From assembly GCF_000208925.1 (NCBI RefSeq), contig NW_001915165.1, positions 1 to 17,014 of the forward strand: a DNA stretch of 17,014 nucleotides, read 5' to 3'. Every line of letters begins with the position of its first letter. Positions within the stretch are counted from its first letter, which is position 1. The DNA is from Entamoeba histolytica HM-1:IMSS (Eukaryota > Evosea > Mastigamoebida > Endamoebidae). The notes under the pieces are model-generated. The model searched no databases, was not told the DNA's origin, and worked only from the letters and a program-made list of their open reading frames with translations. This document shows, piece by piece, positions 1 through 8,468 of the stretch. A program made the position numbers and the translations under genes.

Positions 1-1308
1 AATTATATTTTAATTTTTATTATTTGTTATGATATTCAATAACAATTAAATAAATAAATGTTAATTATCTACCAAACGAAACATTAATAATTCAGAACAA
101 ATTTTAGAAGAAAAATGAATAGATGAGATATTAATAAGATTCATTATACAATATTTCAAAATTTTGATGAATAAATGTCTTTGATTTATTCCATTCTCTT
201 TCATCTCTTCATTTCATTTTATTCTCTTCATTTCATTTTATTCTCTTTATTTTATATTATATAATGATATTATTAATAATAAAATGTATCAAAGTATCAT
301 TACAATACAAATACTAATTGAAGTATTGAATGAATAACAACACAAAAATGAAAAAAAACAAGAAACAAAAGAAAATTGGCATAAACACATCCTCAACATA
401 CAATTACAAAATAACAACTTAAATTTATTTTAATATTTTCATTTATAACTCTTTTAAATTCTTTATTTACTTCTCGGTATTATTCTAATTCAATTAATAT
501 CATAACTGAATTTGAAATATATATTTTGAATAAAAACTTAACAAACAAAGAAATTGAATGATTGAAATTGGTGCCAAAATACATATTATTCAATAATAGT
601 CATAAAATAGATATGAAACTAATATTGAATAAACACACATTAAAAAAATACTTATTATTTATAAATTTAAATAGAAATGATACATGACAGTATAAAAATA
701 AAAAAAAAATAAAACAGTGAATATGAAATAAACAATAATCATTTGAAAGGTAATGATAAAATGAATAAAAATATAATAATTAATTATATCTATTCATATT
801 AATTGAATTGAAAAACTACAATACAATAAAATTGAAAGATAAAAGATAAAAGAAATAGGAAATGAATAACATATGACAACAAAACACAAAATTTATGTTA
901 AATGTAAAAAAATAAAAACAAGAAGGAATAAAATACTGAAATAAGAAAAAAGATAATCAGAAGAATAAAGTAAGAAAGAAGAGAAATAAAATAAGTAGGT
1001 ATAAACCAAGAAAAGAAATAGCAAGAAATACGAAAAAAAACAGAATTATAAACTAATACAAAAAGAAAGAATAAGAATATAAAAAATGAAAAAAGCAATA
1101 ATTAAAAGAATGAAGTAAAGAAGAAAAATTGAAGATACTCATAACAGCAGAAAGTAAAGAAGAAATAAAAAAACATTACAACAAAAGTTATAATCAATTA
1201 AATATTTTTTAAGAAAATAAAACAAATAAAATAATTATAAATAAAACAAGATTACAAGTTGATATTAATAAATATAGAACAAAACGTGAAATATTCTTAA
1301 AAGAATTA
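1..1308. other. A-rich gene-free stretch
   Basis: No gene can be supported here. The plus strand is rich in A, with many short purine runs (AAAGAAATA, AAGAAGAG) and very little C or G. The minus strand of 898-1098 is open only because poly-A-rich DNA reads as Phe, Leu and Ile on the other strand. A short tandem repeat near 204 is listed separately. I see no tRNA-like or rRNA-like GC-richer block. This may be old, eroded sequence. Confidence 0.6.
204..248. repeat. 19-bp tandem repeat, about 2.3 copies
   Basis: The unit TCTCTTCATTTCATTTTAT occurs at 204-222 and again directly at 223-241. A partial third copy (TCTCTT) starts at 242. It is a pyrimidine-rich microsatellite-like tract in otherwise A-rich DNA. 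No function is apparent. Confidence 0.8.
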
Positions 1309-1716
1309 TTAATAACTTCTCTTGTGTAATTGTCTAGCTTGTTCATGTTTTGCTATTTTTCTCTTATAATAAAGAGAAAAAATACAAAATAAGTGTGTCA
1401 CAGGTAAGATAAGTTTTAATTCAATAACCCAATAAAAAATCTCCTTATGAATATTATTAATATTAACATATAATACTAAAAAGTATTAACAAATAAAAAA
1501 TGACTAAAGAAAGTAAATGTCTCCAATTTAATAATTATAAATAATCAAAATATTAAACTATTGAAACAGATAAATAAGTAAATAAATAACAAGTAAACCA
1601 ATAACCAAACAACATTTCATGACTAACTTAAAGTAATATATAATTGAATTTAGATAATGATAAGTAGTATATTTAATGCCAGTCATGAAGTGTAAGTTAA
1701 TGTTTATAATAAAACT
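1309..1716 (-). pseudogene. Possible eroded gene for a multi-pass membrane protein
   Basis: On the minus strand one frame is open for 52 codons (1716-1561). After 25 codons holding four stops it is open again, in the same frame, for 58 codons (1485-1309). The first run contains a strongly hydrophobic segment (core CCLVIGLLVIYLFIYLF). The second has another hydrophobic segment followed by a basic, His/Gln-rich end (KIAKHEQARQLHKRSY) and a stop. This looks like membrane segments plus a cytosolic tail. Further hydrophobic fragments in shifted frames lie upstream to about 1850. No family was recognised. The T-rich strand favours hydrophobic codons and few stops, so chance is a real alternative. 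Confidence 0.3.
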
Positions 1717-2218
1717 CTATTAAACAAAACATATTTGTTCTACCATTAATCTGAAAAGTAATAAAGAAAATAACAAAACGCATAAAAAGATGAAGCGTTT
1801 GAAAATACAAGTATTTTATTTTTTTTTTCATTCACACTATTTGATCTTGTTTTTAATGTCATGGTATTAAATTAATCTAGAAAAACACCGCTCCTAATTC
1901 ATTTTACTAATCTAAAAGCAATAAAATATACACCATTAGTTAAACTAATTCTAGTTTATTGAATATAACTGGTTGTTAATAACCATGACTAAAAGATAAT
2001 AAGTTCAAATGTCTAGACTGAAGAAACTACCAAGAAAAATATTTAGAGAGAATAAAAAATATAATTTTGTGGGTGTTAGAAGAATAAACAATTTTATTTT
2101 GTTTGAAAAAAACTTTATTGGTTATAGATTCGTTACAAAATGATATTGGATGTTATTCTATAAAAAGAAAAATATAAAAAAAGAACAAATATGATTTATC
2201 AAACAAAAAAAATTTGAT

Positions 2219-2800
2219 TTACAATGAAAGAAATGGTGAAAGTTCGTTTAAACGAATAATTCTGTCTGGTGAAGGTAATTTTGAATTAATGTACAAGTAA
2301 ATTGATTGACCAATTTTTTTAATTTGATTAGTTGTATAGAGTAATTGATCACGAAAATAAATATGAATTGAACCATGAATCCCATCACGGTCTTCAAATC
2401 CAATTTCAAAGATATAATCTTCTCCTAACATATCTTCAAATAAATGAATAGTTTCAATATGTTTTAAGTCTTGAACTCTTCTTTGTGCTGTTAAGTAACT
2501 TATTCCATTTCTAATTTCTGAACTAACCATTTCTGAAGCTCTTGTCTTAATAAATTTTTGAACATTAAAGACAAAAAAGTCTTCTTTAGGATCACATGAA
2601 ATTGCTTCTTTCACTTTCATAAATTGAAATGATGTTTTAGTCTTTTTCTGAGGCTTTGTCATAACAAATTCATAGTGAGAAGACAATAAAGCAAGTAACA
2701 CACATTCAAAATCAACCTGAAGTTGTAAAGCTTCTTGGCGAGAAAGTTTTATACTTTTATTGCACCTTCTATACTTCTTTCTCGTGACAACAACGTTCAT
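2219..2800 (-). CDS. Uncharacterised protein, 193 aa
   Basis: I do not recognise this protein. The ATG at 2800 is chosen because upstream in-frame codons offer only a TTG, and because a TATA-like CTATTTAAAG sits 28-37 nt upstream, the spacing expected for short Entamoeba leaders. The N-terminus is basic (TRKKYRRCNKSIK, residues 6-18). It is followed by a helical stretch (about 20-45), a Lys-rich linker, and a mixed alpha/beta C-terminal half. The region at 110-175 alternates acidic and aromatic residues (DMLGEDYIFEIGFEDRDG, then IHIYFRDQLLY), suggesting a small folded domain. There is no signal peptide, membrane segment or Cys/His cluster. The codon bias matches the neighbouring genes, so it is likely real. 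A basic, possibly nucleic-acid-binding N-terminus is a guess only. Confidence 0.75.
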   Translation of the reverse strand: MNVVVTRKKYRRCNKSIKLSRQEALQLQVDFECVLLALLSSHYEFVMTKPQKKTKTSFQFMKVKEAISCDPKEDFFVFNVQKFIKTRASEMVSSEIRNGISYLTAQRRVQDLKHIETIHLFEDMLGEDYIFEIGFEDRDGIHGSIHIYFRDQLLYTTNQIKKIGQSIYLYINSKLPSPDRIIRLNELSPFLSL

Positions 2801-2827
2801 TCGATTTTTCAAGATATTCTTTAAGAA

Positions 2828-2837
2828 CTTTAAATAG
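2828..2837 (-). promoter_or_regulatory. TATA-like element of the 193-aa gene
   Basis: On the minus strand the sequence is CTATTTAAAG. It differs at one base from the Entamoeba TATA-like consensus GTATTTAAA(G/C). It ends 28 nt before the chosen ATG at 2800, which fits a start of transcription just ahead of the ATG. Confidence 0.45.
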
Positions 2838-4013
2838 TATCATTTTAAACAACATTCTTAATTAAGTGGTTGTTAATAAAAAGAATCGCAGTTTTATTTT
2901 CATTTTATTGAGAGACAAAATTATTTATATGAACCAAAAGAGCCGATCCAATTTGTGAGTAATTCTTCTTTATTAGTCAAATTATCCAAAATATTTTCAC
3001 TCTTTCATAGTTTAAAAAAAAAAACGTTGTTGTTTAAATCTATTTTTAGTCCTATCATCTTTTTTTTCAAAAAAAATGACAAAGTCCTAGTTGAACTTAG
3101 GTACACTTAAGAAACTGAAATAGAGTTACTAGTTACTCGTTTATTTACAAAATTATTTTCTTTTTTGATATATTTATTCTGTTACTAATTTAATAGTTAC
3201 AAAAGTTTATTAAAACGTTCTTTCTCAACACTCCTCTAACCATGACGTTTTCTTTTACAAACATGTCAATTTTATTGAAAAGTAATTCTTTTCATACACA
3301 ACATCTAATTTTTAAGTATCTTATTCATTTATTGATTAAAATCATCATTTTGAATTTGGTTATTTGACTTAGTCTCAATAATCCTCCTAGAATCTTTTTG
3401 TTATATAAATTTGATTTATTGTACAGAATCTTCAATATTTATATTTACATGTTTTTAATTAATTTCTTCTATATATTTTATTATATAATGAAGTTATAAT
3501 AGGTATTTAAAATTACTATTAATTTTGTCGAATTATATTTTTAATCAATAGAAACAACCTTTTTATAAAAAAAAGTTTTTTTAATAATTAGTTGTTAAAA
3601 CAGTCATAAAGTCTTTACTGATAGACTTATGTCTTTTCCCTTTTTACTTATTTATCTCATACGTTGTAATGTGTGTAAATAATATAGAAAGAGTGTATTT
3701 TGGATGTTTTAACTTGAATTGTTTGTGCATTTTTTGAATTTCTAACCTAAATTCTCAAATAACTTGAACTATTAAAAAAAACAATATTTCTTTTCAGAAA
3801 TAAATACAAAAAAACAAAAAAAAAAATAACATTGATATTAATAAATAGGAAGATAAAAAACTCTTCTATTTTTAGTCTCAACTTTAGATAGAAGGGTTTT
3901 TAATACTAAAACTCTAAAAAAAAACAAAAAAAGATAAATGTTATTAGAAGAAAGGAAAAAAAAAATAAAGTTATTTAAAACAAAGTTAAAAATGGATTTG
4001 TCATAATAACTTT
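2838..4013. other. T-rich intergenic region with weak coding traces
   Basis: No intact gene is seen. The plus strand is T-rich and more complex than the ends of the window. On the minus strand there are short open runs with protein-like composition. One is at 3004-2921 (27 codons, including NLTNKEELLTNWIGSFGSYK before a stop). Another, at about 3290-3190, contains IDMFVKENVMVRGVLRKN. They are in different frames and match no family I know. They could be the remains of an old minus-strand gene or could be chance. A hairpin near 3856-3901 is listed separately. Confidence 0.35.
3856..3901. other. Imperfect inverted repeat (14-nt arms)
   Basis: AAAAACTCTTCTAT at 3856-3869 and ATAGAAGGGTTTTT at 3888-3901 pair at 13 of 14 positions. 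The exception would be a G:U pair in plus-strand RNA. The 18-nt loop is TTTTAGTCTCAACTTTAG. It lies 113-158 nt beyond the stop of the C2-TLDc gene. No known role. Confidence 0.5.
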
Positions 4014-4982
4014 TTAATTCCATTGAAGCACAAGGAACTTTGAAATAGGAAATGTTATTGGATAAAATTGACCTAAAAGTACTGAATGACTTCCACCAAT
4101 ATCATAATAATCACCAATAGAAGGAAGTTCATAAACTGATTTATCTTTTTTAATATAAAAAGCACCATTTACTCCAATAATCACATCTTGAGATTGTGAC
4201 TTTCCATTAAATAGACATAATGACGTGGCATTAGGATTTTTTACATTAAATCGAGTTGGATCAGACATTGGTCCAACAATAGAAAAAATACATCCATTAT
4301 CATCTTTTGATATATCATCATTACCTTCAGCATCACCTAATATTGATTGTTCATTAAATGAACCGAATGAACATCCATTTTCAGTAATAATAAGTAACAT
4401 TAAATTTCTTTTACCATAAATCTTAGTATGTAATACTTCTGGATCTATTGAGAAGATATCTGAAGAGAAAAGTAAAGAAAAATCAGTTTTACCAGTAAAA
4501 TTTTTTAATACTGGGATATAATCCTTTAAATAAATTCTTTTCTTTTCTTCTTCTTGTTTAAGAGTTTCTTGTAAACTATTAACTTTAGTAGGAGTTTTTA
4601 CATTAGAATGTTTAAATGTGATAGTAATAGTAGTTTCCATATTATTATTTTTTCTCTTCTTCTTATAAGACTCATCAAGAACAACAACAAGAGTTACTGT
4701 CTTTTCTGGTTCTTGAAAATCAGGAATTGGTACTTTTACTGTTCCAAGTAAGTCATCAGAATTCATTCTATCCCAATCCCAACATTCAAAAACTAATTCT
4801 CCTGACAATTCTTTTACTTCTATTGATTGGTCCCATTTAGGTTCAGAAGTATTCTTTTGAACTGAAGTTTTAAAAACCTTTGGGGAACCTTCTTCTGTAT
4901 ACTTCATTATAACATAAGGATCACACCATTGAATTACATCAGCTTTTGGCCAATTATTACCTTGAACAAAAGTAATTTCCAT
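4014..4982 (-). CDS. C2 domain plus TLDc-like domain protein
   Basis: The protein has 322 aa. Residues 1-105 form a C2 domain, a calcium- and membrane-binding beta-sandwich. The expected aspartates of the binding loops are present: D15 and D21 (CDPYV), then D69, D71 and D76/D77 in ECWDWDRMNSDDLLG. A Lys/Asn/Glu-rich linker (about 106-150) leads to residues 165-322, which resemble a TLDc domain. Matching features are a LLFSSD start, an LMLLIITENGCSFG strand with the TLDc-type F-G, an IFSI strand, the VKNPN motif near 247-251, a Gly-rich GIGG-like stretch at 290-297 and a terminal FLVLQ strand. TLDc proteins are linked to oxidative-stress protection and V-ATPase binding in other eukaryotes. Inference: a calcium-dependent membrane-targeted TLDc protein. 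The ATG at 4982 has promoter-like motifs upstream. Psf3 lies 95 bp upstream on the same strand. Confidence 0.82.
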   Translation of the reverse strand: MEITFVQGNNWPKADVIQWCDPYVIMKYTEEGSPKVFKTSVQKNTSEPKWDQSIEVKELSGELVFECWDWDRMNSDDLLGTVKVPIPDFQEPEKTVTLVVVLDESYKKKRKNNNMETTITITFKHSNVKTPTKVNSLQETLKQEEEKKRIYLKDYIPVLKNFTGKTDFSLLFSSDIFSIDPEVLHTKIYGKRNLMLLIITENGCSFGSFNEQSILGDAEGNDDISKDDNGCIFSIVGPMSDPTRFNVKNPNATSLCLFNGKSQSQDVIIGVNGAFYIKKDKSVYELPSIGDYYDIGGSHSVLLGQFYPITFPISKFLVLQWN

Positions 4983-4997
4983 TATACACGAAATATA

Positions 4998-5022
4998 AGT
5001 TCAATAATTTTAAAGTTTATAC
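4998..5022 (-). promoter_or_regulatory. Putative core promoter of the C2-TLDc gene
   Basis: On the minus strand a TATA-like GTATAAAC (5022-5015) is followed by ATTGAACT (5005-4998). The second motif differs at one base from the Entamoeba GAAC element AATGAACT. They lie about 16-40 nt before the ATG at 4982. A poly-A tract (5031-5049, poly-T on the gene strand) precedes them. Assigned from motif similarity and spacing only. Confidence 0.35.
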
Positions 5023-5077
5023 CAAGAAGAAAAAAAAAAAAAAAAAAAAGAAAAGGTAAAAATTATGATTTTTACAA

Positions 5078-5728
5078 TTATTTATGAATAATATCATGAA
5101 ATGAAGACATTTGAACATGATCAAGTTCCATTGTTTTAACTTTTTTTGATTGAGCATTTACATCAATAATTTCTTGATATAATTCTTTTTCTGAATGAGT
5201 TAAAGTTCTAACAAATTTATTTGTTTGTTCTGATGAATTACAAGCTTCATCATAAATACGACGTAAACGAATTAACATCATGTTACGAATAGATTTAGCT
5301 AATTCAACATCACCAATTTCTTGTGCAATATTTCCACCAACTTCAAAATAAAAAGGGAATTTACTAAAATTAATAGAAGAAGGATTTACTTCAAATACGT
5401 CAGTTGCTTTTTTAATAAATTGACGGGAATATTCTTTATTAAATTCTTCATTAACAATAATTCTAACATAACCATAGTTTTGTAAAGTAATAGCTAACCA
5501 TAAAGGTATTTGAAATTTTCTTCCTTCAGGAATAGATGAATCATTAAGAGATAAATCATTTTGTGAATTTGAAGTTAAAATTTGTGATTCAATATTGTGT
5601 TGAGTTTGTGTTAATTCAGTTAAACTTGGAATATTTGTTCCTTTACTTTTATCAAGAAATCCAAGACCAGAAATATCTTGAATTGCTTGAACAGTAACTT
5701 TTGTTTCTTCACTAATAAGGTGTTCCAT
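5078..5728 (-). CDS. PSF3: DNA replication complex GINS protein PSF3
   Basis: The protein has 216 aa, the usual size for eukaryotic Psf3. Psf3 is one of four GINS subunits; with Cdc45 and MCM2-7, GINS forms the CMG helicase that unwinds DNA at replication forks. The family signature is clear: a GLGFLD segment (21-26), then PEGRKFQIPLWLA (67-79), matching the Psf3 signature of a Lys-Leu/Phe-x-Leu/Ile-Pro-Leu-Trp-Leu-Ala strand. A DVFEVNPSSINFSKFPFYFEVGG region follows (110-132), equivalent to the ADP..VDL.K..P.FY segment of Psf3, and then a helix with MLIRLRRIYDEA (151-162). The insert at 32-64 is Ser/Thr/Gln/Asn-rich. The gene diverges from the phosphatase gene across a 155-bp gap. MCM5, another CMG subunit, lies about 3 kb away. 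Confidence 0.9.
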   Translation of the reverse strand: MEHLISEETKVTVQAIQDISGLGFLDKSKGTNIPSLTELTQTQHNIESQILTSNSQNDLSLNDSSIPEGRKFQIPLWLAITLQNYGYVRIIVNEEFNKEYSRQFIKKATDVFEVNPSSINFSKFPFYFEVGGNIAQEIGDVELAKSIRNMMLIRLRRIYDEACNSSEQTNKFVRTLTHSEKELYQEIIDVNAQSKKVKTMELDHVQMSSFHDIIHK

Positions 5729-5883
5729 TCAGAATTTCAAATAATAATAAAAACAGAAATTTTATTAACCAAAAATACTAAAAGAAATAATTTATTTTAT
5801 AATAAAAAAACTAAAAGAAAAAGTAAAAGAATTTTAGTTTTGATGGAAGTAAAAGAAAAGGAGAAAAAAAAAAAAAGAATGAA
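5729..5883. promoter_or_regulatory. Divergent promoter region, PSF3 / phosphatase
   Basis: These 155 bp separate the ATG of PSF3 (minus) from the ATG of the calcineurin-like gene (plus), so they must hold both core promoters. They are almost pure A+T, with a long poly-A/purine run at 5850-5880 just before the phosphatase start. I see no exact match to the GTATTTAAA consensus. The GAAATTCTGAATG around the PSF3 start is a loose Inr-like match. Confidence 0.4.
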
Positions 5884-7482
5884 ATGCAGATTGTTTTCAA
5901 AGAACTTAAAAATGTTTTATTGAGTGTAATGACTATTCTTCAATCAAAATTAATTATTCCTCGACTTAATAGTAAATATGATTTGAATGTTCTTAGAGAT
6001 CATTTTATGAAAGGTGGAATTATTGAACAAAATTGTTTAATTTCTCTTATTAAAGAAGTTTCAGAATTAACAAGAGCAGAACCTAATTTAATTGAAATAG
6101 AAAATGCTGCTCTTGTTTTTGGTGATTTTCATGGACAATATTTTGATTTTTTATCTGAGTTATCTGATAATGAATGGGATAAATATCAATATACAACTGT
6201 TTTTTTAGGTGATTATGTTGATCGTGGAGAATATTCATGTGAAATTCTTATTACATTACTTTGTATGAAAGTAAATAATCCAAATGGTGTTATTTTACTT
6301 CGTGGTAATCATGAATCTCGTTCTATGACAGAAAAATTTGGTTTTAAAACAGAAACAATTTGGAAATATAATACTTTTATTTATGATTTATTTTGTGAGT
6401 TTTTTAATACAATTCCATTAGCTGCTTTATTTAAATGTTCTTTAGGTTCTTTCTTATTATGTCATGGTGGTATTTCACCTAAATTAAATGTATTAGATGA
6501 TATTAGATATATTGATAGATTTACTGAACCTCCTCATAGTGGATTATTTTGTGATTTATTATGGTCTGATCCTACAAGTGATTCTTTCTTTGCTGAAAAT
6601 CCAAATATAAAATGGAGATGGGAAACTATTGGTTTTCTTCCTAATAGTCCACGGAATTGTTCTTTTATTTATGGATATGCTGCTATGTCTAAATTTATTG
6701 AAAATACACAAGTTAGAGCTATTATAAGAGGGCATCAATGTGTTTCTAATGGAATTGAATTACATAATTTTGGTGATATTGATCTTGATTCTCCTTTAGC
6801 TTTTACTATTTTTAGTGCTCCTAATTATTCTGATAGAAATAAAGGTGCTGGAATGCTTATTTCTGATACTGGAATTAATGTAAGAACATATAATGGTTCA
6901 GACCTTATTAGTGATTATAAACCAATACTTGTTGATGGGTTTAAATTAAGTCTTCAATTACTTGTTAAAGAAGTTAGTAATTTATGGGATGATTTCCTTT
7001 ATTATGTATATGATACTTATGATTCTGATGATGAAAAAGAAGATGATCTTGATATATCTCATCTTGCTGATAAAATCTCAGAATATGAAAAGGCAGAACA
7101 TATAATCAATACTCCATCTTTACTTCCTTCTACTTCTACAGAAGAAATAAATAATGAAACAGAAACATCTGTAGTTTATTCAAAACAAGTTGTTGAACAT
7201 CCAACTGTTAGTCCTACTGGAAAGAAGAGAATTCCTATGAGAAAAAGAACAAAAAAAACAACTTCTTCAGACACTGGTTTATCATTAAGTTCTACTTTTG
7301 AAAAATATTTTAAAACTCCTAAAGCTGCTTCTCTCGCTGCTTCTATTGTAAGTGAAAAACCAACTATATATGAACGTAAAAAACTCATTAGAGCTGAATC
7401 TGCACCTATTTCTATTGAAGAGTTAAGAAAGAAATGGGAAGAACTTCGTAAAAATCATTCTAATCAAATAACTAAGGAATAA
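5884..7482 (+). CDS. Calcineurin-A-like Ser/Thr protein phosphatase (PPP family, PP2B type)
   Basis: The protein has 532 aa. All PPP metal and phosphate ligands are present: GDFHG (D81, H83), GDYVDRG (D110, R114), RGNHE (N142, H143), CHGG (H194), RGH (H284), then SAPNY (311-315). Similarity to calcineurin A rather than PP1/PP2A rests on three regions: LRDHFMKGG...LTRAEPNL near the N-terminus, LDDIRYIDRFTEPP..G..CDLLWSDP (204-230), and an amphipathic helix (about 351-376, FKLSLQLLVKEVSNLWDDF) where calcineurin A binds its B subunit. The tail (377-532) is acidic (SDDEKEDD), then Ser/Thr-rich, then basic (GKKRIPMRKRTKK). No clear calmodulin-binding or autoinhibitory segment is recognised. The ATG at 5929 (residue 16, MTILQSKL) is an alternative start and may be the true one, because the first 15 residues lie in a purine-rich leader. 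The gene converges on MCM5. Confidence 0.85.
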   Translation: MQIVFKELKNVLLSVMTILQSKLIIPRLNSKYDLNVLRDHFMKGGIIEQNCLISLIKEVSELTRAEPNLIEIENAALVFGDFHGQYFDFLSELSDNEWDKYQYTTVFLGDYVDRGEYSCEILITLLCMKVNNPNGVILLRGNHESRSMTEKFGFKTETIWKYNTFIYDLFCEFFNTIPLAALFKCSLGSFLLCHGGISPKLNVLDDIRYIDRFTEPPHSGLFCDLLWSDPTSDSFFAENPNIKWRWETIGFLPNSPRNCSFIYGYAAMSKFIENTQVRAIIRGHQCVSNGIELHNFGDIDLDSPLAFTIFSAPNYSDRNKGAGMLISDTGINVRTYNGSDLISDYKPILVDGFKLSLQLLVKEVSNLWDDFLYYVYDTYDSDDEKEDDLDISHLADKISEYEKAEHIINTPSLLPSTSTEEINNETETSVVYSKQVVEHPTVSPTGKKRIPMRKRTKKTTSSDTGLSLSSTFEKYFKTPKAASLAASIVSEKPTIYERKKLIRAESAPISIEELRKKWEELRKNHSNQITKE

Positions 7483-7484
7483 GT

Positions 7485-7498
7485 CTTTTTTTTTAATT
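7485..7498 (+). terminator. Putative 3'-end signal of the phosphatase gene
   Basis: A T-rich run directly after the TAA stop leads into TAATT (7494-7498). TAATT is the short motif associated with polyadenylation in Entamoeba. Assigned from motif and position. Confidence 0.35.
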
Positions 7499-7644
7499 AT
7501 TCAGATTATTTTTTGAAATGTTTTGTTTATTTAGACGTATTAATTAGAGAGAGACTAAAAGGTTTTTAAGTTTAAATAAGATTTTATTCATAAGGAAGTT
7601 TAAATCAATGAAATTGAATATAATTGATTCAAATAAAAAATAAA

Positions 7645-8330
7645 ATGAATTATAATTCATCTCTTATTATTGAAGAATCTAAAGATGGAAAGACTAAATT
7701 AATACAAAAACTTTGTAACAATACATTTAAATTATAATTTATGTTAATAATTAGTCTTAACTTTAAACCAAAGTTAATGAAAGGAAAGAATAAAAGTATA
7801 AGATAAAATTATGGGATATGAGATTGTTGATATATTTTATGAGATTTACAATTAGAAAATAAAACAGTCTTATTTTTGAAATTTGGTAAGAAAGATTTAG
7901 AAATATACTATCATAGTATTACAGAGATATTCTAAAGAATTTTTATAATCTATAATGAAATTACTACATCTATATATAATTAAATATATCATCTAGATTT
8001 AATGTGGTAATTGAAAAAAAAAATTAAACAAAATCATTTGTAATATATTTATATTATTATTCTTATTAGAAATTGAATGAATTTCAAAGATACAATATAT
8101 GTACAACCATAATTTATTGATAGATTTGTAAAAAAAACATAGGTAGTAGTATTACACACTTTTTTGTTAGTACAAAAGATAGTATTAAAGTTGAAGATAT
8201 ATTTTCACAATGAATATTTGACATTGTTCAGAGAAAAGAATTGATAATTAAAAAAAGAGAAACAATTTGTTAGTCAACCTCACAAAACAAGAAGATCAAC
8301 ATAAATATTAATGTTAGTTATTATATTTTG
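7645..8330 (+). pseudogene. Decayed Rab/Ras-superfamily GTPase gene
   Basis: No long open frame exists, but the four GTPase motifs appear in order across shifted frames. An ATG in ideal AAAATG context (7645) opens 30 codons with IIEESKDGKTKLIQKLCNNTF (7666-7728). This is a P-loop region in which the first Gly of GxxxxGKT reads Glu. At 7875-7913 FEIW is followed by a stop and ERFRNILS, the Rab switch II region with DTAG deleted; YYRD follows. At 8059-8082 ILIRN-stop-MNF stands where LVGNKxD is expected. At 8166-8204 VSTKDSIKVEDIF matches the ETSAK motif and its helix. The spacing W-to-NK (about 62 codons) and NK-to-SAK (about 33) is close to intact Rabs. A basic tail follows; the 3' limit is approximate. 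Frame shifts, stops and lost motif residues indicate a dead copy. Confidence 0.65.
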
Positions 8331-8463
8331 TTATTAAATTTTTTGTTTATGTTCATTAATGTATGGTTTTAAAATTGAAATTATCATAATAACTATCAAT
8401 AAATATATAAATTTATTTATGAATAATTAAATGAAGAGAAGTAATAAAATAATAAAGACATTG

Positions 8464-8468
8464 AATTA
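8464..8468 (-). terminator. TAATT motif overlapping the MCM5 stop codon
   Basis: On the minus strand the TAA stop of MCM5 continues into TAATT. This matches the motif linked to 3'-end formation in Entamoeba, where signals lie very close to or overlap the stop. Confidence 0.3.

Noticed and set aside
898..1098. 66-codon minus-strand open frame rich in Phe, Leu and Ile
   Set aside because: It is the complement of an A-rich low-complexity tract. It has no start context or domain-like variation, so it is a composition artefact.
2009..2143. 44-codon plus-strand ORF (MSRLKKLPRKIF...) with an AAGTTCA-like motif before its ATG
   Set aside because: It is too short to support as a gene, matches nothing recognised, and lies in mixed A-rich DNA. 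It is worth a glance only if transcripts are found.
2801..2812. Upstream TTG start for the 193-aa protein (and a TTG at 12999 for the 261-aa protein)
   Set aside because: Both proteins have an in-frame ATG a few codons later, and nuclear genes of this kind begin with ATG. At 2800 the TATA spacing also supports the ATG.
3838..4023. 61-codon minus-strand ORF overlapping the end of the C2-TLDc gene
   Set aside because: It starts inside the upstream gene in another frame and consists mainly of Phe/Leu from poly-A runs on the plus strand.
7176..7388. 70-codon minus-strand ORF inside the phosphatase gene
   Set aside because: It is antisense to the coding sequence of the phosphatase tail, with no independent support.
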